This document shows positions 31,758 to 35,825 of a stretch of 35,825 nucleotides of DNA, piece after piece. Position numbers and translations under genes: made by a program. A model generated the notes under the pieces. That model made no database searches. It saw only the letters and a list, made by a program, of their open reading frames with translations, and had not been told where the DNA came from. Every line of letters starts with the position of its first letter. Position 1 is the first letter of the stretch. Source of the stretch: Gemmatimonadota bacterium (lineage in GTDB: Bacteria > Gemmatimonadota > Gemmatimonadetes > Longimicrobiales > Gaopeijiaceae); contig JAGWBP010000026.1 of the NCBI GenBank assembly GCA_021295835.1, positions 1 to 35,825 on the forward strand, in the 5' to 3' direction.

Positions 31758-32228
31758 TCAGCTGCGTTCGCGGGCCAACTGCTCCGCGAGCTTGTCCGCG
31801 ATCGCCTGCACCTTCGCCTCGTCGGCCTCGGCGAAGGCCGCCGACCGGTGCGAGTCGATGTCTAGCTGGCCGTAGATGGTCTCGCCCGCCCTGATCAGAA
31901 CCACCAGCTCGGATTTCACATCGGGATTGCACGACAGGTAGCCCTCGAACTCCGAGACGTCGGGGACGTTCAGGTTGGTCCCCCGCTCGACGGCCGTCCC
32001 GCAGACCCCCTGGCCGACGGGGATCTTCGCGTGCTCGGTCGGGACGCCGACGTAGTTGTGGAGCCACAGCTCGCCCGCCTCGTCGTCCAGCAGGTAGGTG
32101 CCGACCCAGTCCGCACGCTGGTCGGCGCTGTGCAGCGACCTTACCGCGCGGCGGAGGAGGGCGTCGGAGAGGTGTCCCTCCTCCCGCATCTGCTGGAGCT
32201 CCTTTACCACTGCGTTGGCATCTACCAT
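31758..32228 (-). CDS. GAF-domain protein, free methionine-(R)-sulfoxide reductase-like, 156 aa
   Basis: This single GAF domain has the fRMsr arrangement: P-V-G-Q-G-V-C-G-T-A-V (Cys76), Y-L-S-C-N-P-D-V-K-S-E-L-V-V-L-I (Cys100), and G-Q-L-D-I-D-S (120-126). In E. coli fRMsr three cysteines take part; here the counterparts of Cys94 and Cys118 are present, but the first (Cys84 region) reads T-E-H-A-K-I, with no Cys. It could still reduce free Met-R-O using two cysteines, or be a non-catalytic GAF sensor. The start is the ATG at 32228; a longer GTG form to 32261 is possible. It stops 14 bases before the MBL start. Confidence 0.78.
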   Translation of the reverse strand: MVDANAVVKELQQMREEGHLSDALLRRAVRSLHSADQRADWVGTYLLDDEAGELWLHNYVGVPTEHAKIPVGQGVCGTAVERGTNLNVPDVSEFEGYLSCNPDVKSELVVLIRAGETIYGQLDIDSHRSAAFAEADEAKVQAIADKLAEQLARERS

Positions 32229-32318
32229 TGGTACCCTAGGTTCGGGGAGGCTTGTCCGCACGCTGCGAGCACGGCAACGCCCAATGGAACGCCGACCTCT
32301 CCCCCAGTCAATGCGCCC

Positions 32319-33386
32319 TCACCTTCTGGTCAGATCGACATCGTCGACGCCGAGGCGGGCACAGAGCGCCGCCAGCAGCTCCGCGGCTCGGAAGAGGTCG
32401 CTAGTGGCCACCATCTCGCTGGGCGAGTGCATGTAGCGGTTGGGGATCGAGACGAGACCTGTCGGCACGCCGTCCCGAGCCAGGTGGATGGCGTCCGCGT
32501 CGGTCCCGGTGCGGAGCGGTGCGGCCTGTATCGTGTAGGGGATCTCCTGCGCCTCGGCGGTCTCGGCGAGCAGCTCGAAGACCGCCGGACTGGTCGCCGA
32601 CCCGCGGGTGAGGACCGGCCCGCCGCCGAGCTCGTGCTCCCCGACCTCGCGTTCGTCCACATCCGGCACGTCGGTGGCGTGCGTCACATCGACGACGAGT
32701 GCCACATCGGGCGAGAGGCCGAAGGCGCTGGCCCGGGCGCCACCCCCCGTGTAGCCGATCTCCTCCTGGGCGGTCGCAACCGCCACCACCCCTGCCTTCC
32801 GCTGCGCCGAAGCGGCGATCCGGAGAGCCTCCAGAACGACGAAGGCGCCGACCCGGTTGTCGAGCGCCCGCCCCGCCACGCGGTCGCCCGCCAGGGGAAG
32901 AAACCCAGCGTCGAGAACCGCCGGGTCGCCGACGCGCACGCCAAGCTCCCGCAGCTCCTCCCTCGACTCGGCGCCGACATCGATCCAGAGCTTGCCGACC
33001 TCGGCCGCCTTGCTCCGGTCCTTCGGCTTGATCAGGTGGATCGCACGACGTCCGACAACCCCGGGGACGTCCCCCTTCGCCCCCAGCACCTTCACTCGCT
33101 GTCCGACGAGCACCTGAGGGTCCCACCCGCCGATCCCCGCAAAGTAGAGGATCCCCGACTTGTGGGCGTGGGTGACCTGAAGCCCGATCTCGTCGATGTG
33201 GCCCGCCAACAGGACGAGGGGACGGGAGTCCCGCCCGAGGGCCGCGTAGCTGTTGCCGACAGCATCCGACCATACCTCGGCGAAGGTGGTGGCCTCCTCC
33301 CTCCACACGCGCGCGGCCCGCGATTCGAACCCGGATGGACCCGGTTCGGCGAGAAGCCGCTTCAGGAAGGAGATGTCTCCGCTCAC
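32319..33386 (-). CDS. M42-family glutamyl/deblocking aminopeptidase, 355 aa
   Basis: This di-metal aminopeptidase has L-A-G-H-I-D-E-I-G (His63, Asp65), R-A-L-D-N-R-V-G (Asp176), A-T-A-Q-E-E-I-G (Glu208, Glu209), V-V-D-V-T-H-A-T-D (Asp233) and R-Y-M-H-S (His320), the full M42 ligand set. The inserted beta domain fills about 75-165. Enzymes of this family form tetrahedral dodecamers that trim peptides in the cytoplasm. The GTG at 33386 is divergent from ispH. It heads the minus cluster; 90 bases without obvious signals separate it from the GAF gene. Confidence 0.9.
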   Translation of the reverse strand: MSGDISFLKRLLAEPGPSGFESRAARVWREEATTFAEVWSDAVGNSYAALGRDSRPLVLLAGHIDEIGLQVTHAHKSGILYFAGIGGWDPQVLVGQRVKVLGAKGDVPGVVGRRAIHLIKPKDRSKAAEVGKLWIDVGAESREELRELGVRVGDPAVLDAGFLPLAGDRVAGRALDNRVGAFVVLEALRIAASAQRKAGVVAVATAQEEIGYTGGGARASAFGLSPDVALVVDVTHATDVPDVDEREVGEHELGGGPVLTRGSATSPAVFELLAETAEAQEIPYTIQAAPLRTGTDADAIHLARDGVPTGLVSIPNRYMHSPSEMVATSDLFRAAELLAALCARLGVDDVDLTRR

Positions 33387-33449
33387 TCGTCACGCCCTTG
33401 GCCGGGATGGATCGGCGGCGACCCGGTGCCATGATCGCCGCGCCTTGCC

Positions 33450-33455
33450 TATATT
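33450..33455 (+). promoter_or_regulatory. Candidate -10 element for ispH
   Basis: TATATT at 33450-33455 lies in a small A/T-rich patch of the divergent spacer, about 57 bases before the GTG at 33512. No strong -35 is visible. If real, it rules out the upstream ATG at 33431 as the start. Confidence 0.28.
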
Positions 33456-33511
33456 CTACAGCGCTGTCGCCGGTTTGTGGGGGGGAGCCCATCCAGTCGC
33501 CCGGAGTCGCC

Positions 33512-34735
33512 GTGCCAGCAGAAGCCACCCAGACCTATTTCCGCAGGGGCTTTGGTCTCAAGGCCCAGGTCGCCCCGGTCATCGAGACCGAGTACCACTC
33601 GGGGATCGTCGAGCGGATCCGCTCGCGCGGCTACGCCGACCACTTCGGCGAGGTCACCGTGCGCCTCGCCAAGCACTTCGGCTTCTGCTACGGGGTGGAT
33701 CGTGCCATCGACTACGCGTACGAGACGCGGCTCCAGTTTCCCGACAAGCGCGTATTCCTGGTCGGGGAGATCATCCACAATCCGCATGTGAACCACCGCA
33801 TCGTCGAGTGTGGCATCGAGGTCGTCTCCCCCCGCCAGGGCGTCTTCGACTTCAGCAACGTAACGCCGGACGATGTCGTGATAATCCCCGCCTTCGGCGT
33901 AACGCTCGGCGACATGAAGCGGCTTCGAGAGATCGGCTGCGTCCTGGTCGACACCACCTGCGGATCGGTGCTGCTCGTCTGGAAGCGCGTGCACGGGTAC
34001 GCCCGCGACGGCTACACGGCCGTAATCCACGGCAAGTACGCCCACGAGGAGTCGCGCGCGACGGCGAGCCAGGTGACCAAGTACCCAGGCGGCCGGTACA
34101 TCATCGTGCGCGACATGGCCGAGGCCGAGGTGGTCGGCGAGTACATGACCGCCGCGCCCGGCGCCCCGAGTCGCGAGGAGTTCGTTCGTCGCTTCGAGGG
34201 CCGCTGCTCCGACGGCTTCGACCCCGACGAAGACCTGGGGAAGGTCGGCGTCGCCAACCAGACCACGATGCTCGCGACCGAGTCGCTGGCTATCGCCGGC
34301 CGCCTGCGCGGGATGATGGCGGAGGCCTTCGGCGAGGCGCACGCCGAGGAGAACTTCCGCTCCTTCGACACCATCTGCTCGGCCACGCAGGAACGTCAGG
34401 ACGCCGTGCTGGAGCTCATGGAGGATCATCCCCCCGACGTTATGGTCGTGGTCGGCGGCTACAACTCGTCCAACACGAACCACCTGGCCCACCTCTGTCG
34501 CGAGTACACCGCCTCCTACCATATCGCCGACTCGGCGTGCATCGACACTGCGACGGGCTGGATCCGCCACAAGCCGGAGCTCGACCCCGATGCCCCCGAG
34601 GTCGTGACGAGGGAGTGGCTGCCGCCGGGGCCCTTCGTGCTGGGGATCACCGCAGGGGCGTCGACGCCCAACAACAAGATCGGCGAAGCGCTCGTCAGAG
34701 TCCTGGAGATCAGGGGAATCGACCCGAAGCGCTAG
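33512..34735 (+). CDS. ispH: 4-hydroxy-3-methylbut-2-enyl diphosphate reductase IspH, 407 aa
   Basis: This is the last enzyme of the MEP isoprenoid pathway, making IPP and DMAPP with a 4Fe-4S cluster. The three cluster cysteines are in F-G-F-C-Y-G-V-D-R-A (Cys59), V-D-T-T-C-G (Cys150) and F-D-T-I-C-S-A-T-Q (Cys289). I-I-H-N-P, H-G-K-Y-A-H-E-E (catalytic Glu region) and S-S-N-T are also present. The length and the lead-in F-R-R-G-F-G, then E-I-I-H-N-P-H-V-N, match the long cyanobacterial/plant type rather than the approx. 315-residue E. coli type. The GTG at 33512 has GGAG five bases upstream. The in-frame ATG at 33431 would add 27 residues unlike the family. Confidence 0.92.
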   Translation: MPAEATQTYFRRGFGLKAQVAPVIETEYHSGIVERIRSRGYADHFGEVTVRLAKHFGFCYGVDRAIDYAYETRLQFPDKRVFLVGEIIHNPHVNHRIVECGIEVVSPRQGVFDFSNVTPDDVVIIPAFGVTLGDMKRLREIGCVLVDTTCGSVLLVWKRVHGYARDGYTAVIHGKYAHEESRATASQVTKYPGGRYIIVRDMAEAEVVGEYMTAAPGAPSREEFVRRFEGRCSDGFDPDEDLGKVGVANQTTMLATESLAIAGRLRGMMAEAFGEAHAEENFRSFDTICSATQERQDAVLELMEDHPPDVMVVVGGYNSSNTNHLAHLCREYTASYHIADSACIDTATGWIRHKPELDPDAPEVVTREWLPPGPFVLGITAGASTPNNKIGEALVRVLEIRGIDPKR

Positions 34736-34755
34736 TTCTCAGTAGGCACTCGTCG

Positions 34756-34780
34756 GGGTGATGGCGATACAGCGTCACCC
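34756..34780 (+). terminator. Possible hairpin after ispH
   Basis: GGGTGA (34756-34761) pairs with TCACCC (34775-34780) across a 13-nt loop, about 20 bases after the ispH stop. The stem is short and no T-run follows, so termination is only a possibility. Confidence 0.25.
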
Positions 34781-34933
34781 ACAATGCCTCGTCGGCGTAG
34801 TTGGCCGCATCCTTGTCAACGGGGCACGCTTCGGAAGCTGACCGGAGGCCCGCAAGTGCGCCGCGCTGGAAACCGGGTCGCAGCCACGACATCGCCGGTT
34901 GGAGGACCAGCTAGCCCCGCAAGACCGCCTCAA

Positions 34934-34952
34934 GATCACGGTCATCGTGATC
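34934..34952. repeat. Inverted repeat GATCACG-N5-CGTGATC
   Basis: Perfect 7-bp arms are separated by five bases in non-coding sequence. It could be an operator or a small RNA hairpin; nothing nearby decides this. Confidence 0.35.
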
Positions 34953-35036
34953 GACGTGAGCTGGCCGCCGCGGCGTCGGGCGGAATCGGCCAGATGAGTC
35001 TGGAGGCCACAGTTCACCACGGGAAGCAGGGTCGCA

Positions 35037-35180
35037 AGGCCAGAGACGCGGCTAGGGTTACCACTGACCTGTGAGGCCAGAGTAGCAGTCCGGTGGGTGC
35101 CTCGGGCACCGGGCCTTGGAGACCCCCACCGCCGTCGGTATCTTGCATGAACCGTAAGGCCAGAGACCAGCAGGCCAGAG
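35037..35180 (+). repeat. Four direct copies of AGGCCAGAG
   Basis: Exact copies start at 35037, 35074, 35157 and 35172, all on the plus strand. The first and third extend to AAGGCCAGAGAC. The last lies just before the start codon of the AlbA_2-like gene at 35191. Spacing is irregular (37, 83 and 15), so this is not a CRISPR array. They could be binding sites for a regulator of that gene or leftovers of a repeat element. Confidence 0.45.
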
Positions 35181-35190
35181 AGAGAATGAG

Positions 35191-35825
35191 ATGAGTCCAC
35201 TGGACCACTCCGACCTGGACCGACTGCGAATCGACCTCGAGTCGGACCGGGTAGAACGCAAAGCATCAGCCGCCGATGCCAGCAAGCTTCGGCGGAACAT
35301 CTGTGCGCTCGCCAACGATCTCCCGGGCCATGCCCTGCCCGGTGTCGTCTTCATCGGAGTCAAGGACGACGGTGGCTGCGCCGGCATCACCGTCGACGAC
35401 CGGATCCTGACGAAGCTCGCTGCGATGAAGGACGACGGGAACATCATGCCCATTCCATCCCTCGTCGTCCAGAAGCACATCCTCTCCGGGTGCGAAGTCG
35501 CCGCGATCGTCGTCGAGCCTTCGCGAAGTCCGCCGGTACGCTACCGGGGGCGGGTCTGGGTGAGAGTCGGCCCTACGGTAAGACAGGCGACCCCCGAAGA
35601 GGAGCAGCGGCTGAGCGAGCGGCGACGCGCAGGGGAGCGTCCTTTCGATCAGCGGCCAGCTCGGGACGCCACGGTGGAGCAGCTCAGTCTCGATCATATC
35701 GAGTCACACTACCTGCCGCAGGCGGTCGCGCAGGAGGTCCTGGATGACAACCGGCGATCGCTGGATCAGCAGCTTCGGTCGTTGCGTCTGCTCGTGGATG
35801 ACGTGCCGACCTGGGGTGCGCTCCT
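35191..35825 (+). CDS. AlbA_2/Schlafen-like putative DNA-binding domain protein, cut by the right edge
   Basis: The ATG at 35191 follows a purine-rich AGAGAGAATGAG. The first 211 residues show the AlbA_2 (Pfam PF04326, 'divergent AAA-4') pattern: E-R-K-A-S-A near residue 21, L-R-R-N-I-C-A-L-A-N-D, then G-V-V-F-I-G-V-K-D-D-G-G-C-A-G-I, and P-P-V-R-Y-R-G-R-V-W-V-R-V-G-P-T at about 115-130. After this come a charged helical stretch and S-H-Y-L-P-Q-A-V-A. Proteins with this domain often act as ATP-binding transcription regulators or in phage-defence and toxin modules. The C-terminal part that would decide this lies beyond the window. Confidence 0.83.
   Translation, partial: MSPLDHSDLDRLRIDLESDRVERKASAADASKLRRNICALANDLPGHALPGVVFIGVKDDGGCAGITVDDRILTKLAAMKDDGNIMPIPSLVVQKHILSGCEVAAIVVEPSRSPPVRYRGRVWVRVGPTVRQATPEEEQRLSERRRAGERPFDQRPARDATVEQLSLDHIESHYLPQAVAQEVLDDNRRSLDQQLRSLRLLVDDVPTWGAL

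Larger units (their letters stand above)
34736..35190. other. 455-bp gene-poor region
   Basis: No convincing gene is seen between ispH and the AlbA_2-like gene. Several short frames on both strands overlap each other and match nothing I know. The region holds a possible terminator hairpin just after ispH, a 7-bp inverted repeat, and four copies of AGGCCAGAG near its right end. Its composition is slightly less GC-rich than its neighbours. It may be a worn remnant at the border of an accessory segment. Confidence 0.5.

Noticed and set aside
34710..35074. Short frames on both strands between ispH and the AlbA_2-like gene
   Set aside because: They overlap one another, lack starts with ribosome-binding sites and resemble no family; described instead as a gene-poor region.
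35037..35180. CRISPR-like repeats
   Set aside because: The repeat is only 9 bp, spacings are irregular and no cas gene is near.

Overview
The window is GC-rich, densely coded bacterial chromosome. Taxonomy is inferred, not shown. The best guess is Gemmatimonadota or a close relative. The reasons are two 6-bladed beta-propeller lipoproteins with a G-[RK]-[RK]-G-E-G-P-G-E-[FY] signature, many secreted lipoproteins of unknown function, a TolB-like propeller, DUF6941 and YIP1-type proteins, and the very high G+C. Translation often couples through 4-bp GTGA or ATGA overlaps, and GTG starts are common. I found no rRNA, tRNA or CRISPR array.

Layout, left to right. (1) 1-1027 (-): the start of a lipoprotein built of 91-residue tandem Ig-like repeats. 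It is cut by the left edge and carries a frameshift in its first repeat. (2) 1482-2509: an unknown lipoprotein and a small convergent barrel-like protein. (3) 2643-8691 (+): a tight operon of DUF6941, MOSC, GyrA-like topoisomerase subunit, saccharopine-dehydrogenase-like enzyme and TolB-like propeller. It is followed by a palindrome and a frameshifted propeller lipoprotein (8707-9884). (4) 9921-12930 (-): an unknown small protein, QueE (7-deazaguanine pathway), a propeller lipoprotein and a Nudix CoA-pyrophosphatase-like hydrolase. (5) 13013-22400 (+): an MDR oxidoreductase and MazG; an ECF sigma, putative anti-sigma and Spy/CpxP-like envelope-stress module; threonine dehydrogenase plus KBL (threonine to glycine and acetyl-CoA); then a secreted protein, a YIP1 membrane protein, an unknown protein and a GspE/PilB ATPase with an added double zinc ribbon. 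(6) 22451-24069: an accessory patch holding an IS3-family transposase remnant. It abuts a Cys/Gly-rich protein that has lost its start and carries an HEHEH motif, followed by a second secreted protein. (7) 24167-33386 (-): a long catabolic and peptidase cluster. In transcription order it contains an M42 aminopeptidase, a GAF-type free-Met-sulfoxide reductase, an MBL hydrolase, a fused GlcD-GlcE, GlcF, an M20 peptidase, an HTH-like basic protein and an NSAR/OSBS-family enzyme. (8) 33512-34735 (+): ispH of the long cyanobacterial/plant type. (9) 34736-35825: a gene-poor stretch with short repeats, then an AlbA_2/Schlafen-like gene cut by the right edge, possibly the border of another accessory region.

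The most notable points are the GlcD-GlcE fusion, the zinc-ribbon-tailed GspE, the truncated Cys-rich HEHEH protein beside the IS3 scar, and the Gly at the quinolone-determining position of the GyrA-like protein. A possible racemase plus M20 amidohydrolase link for N-acyl amino acids is also worth testing. No wholly new system can be proven from this sequence alone.
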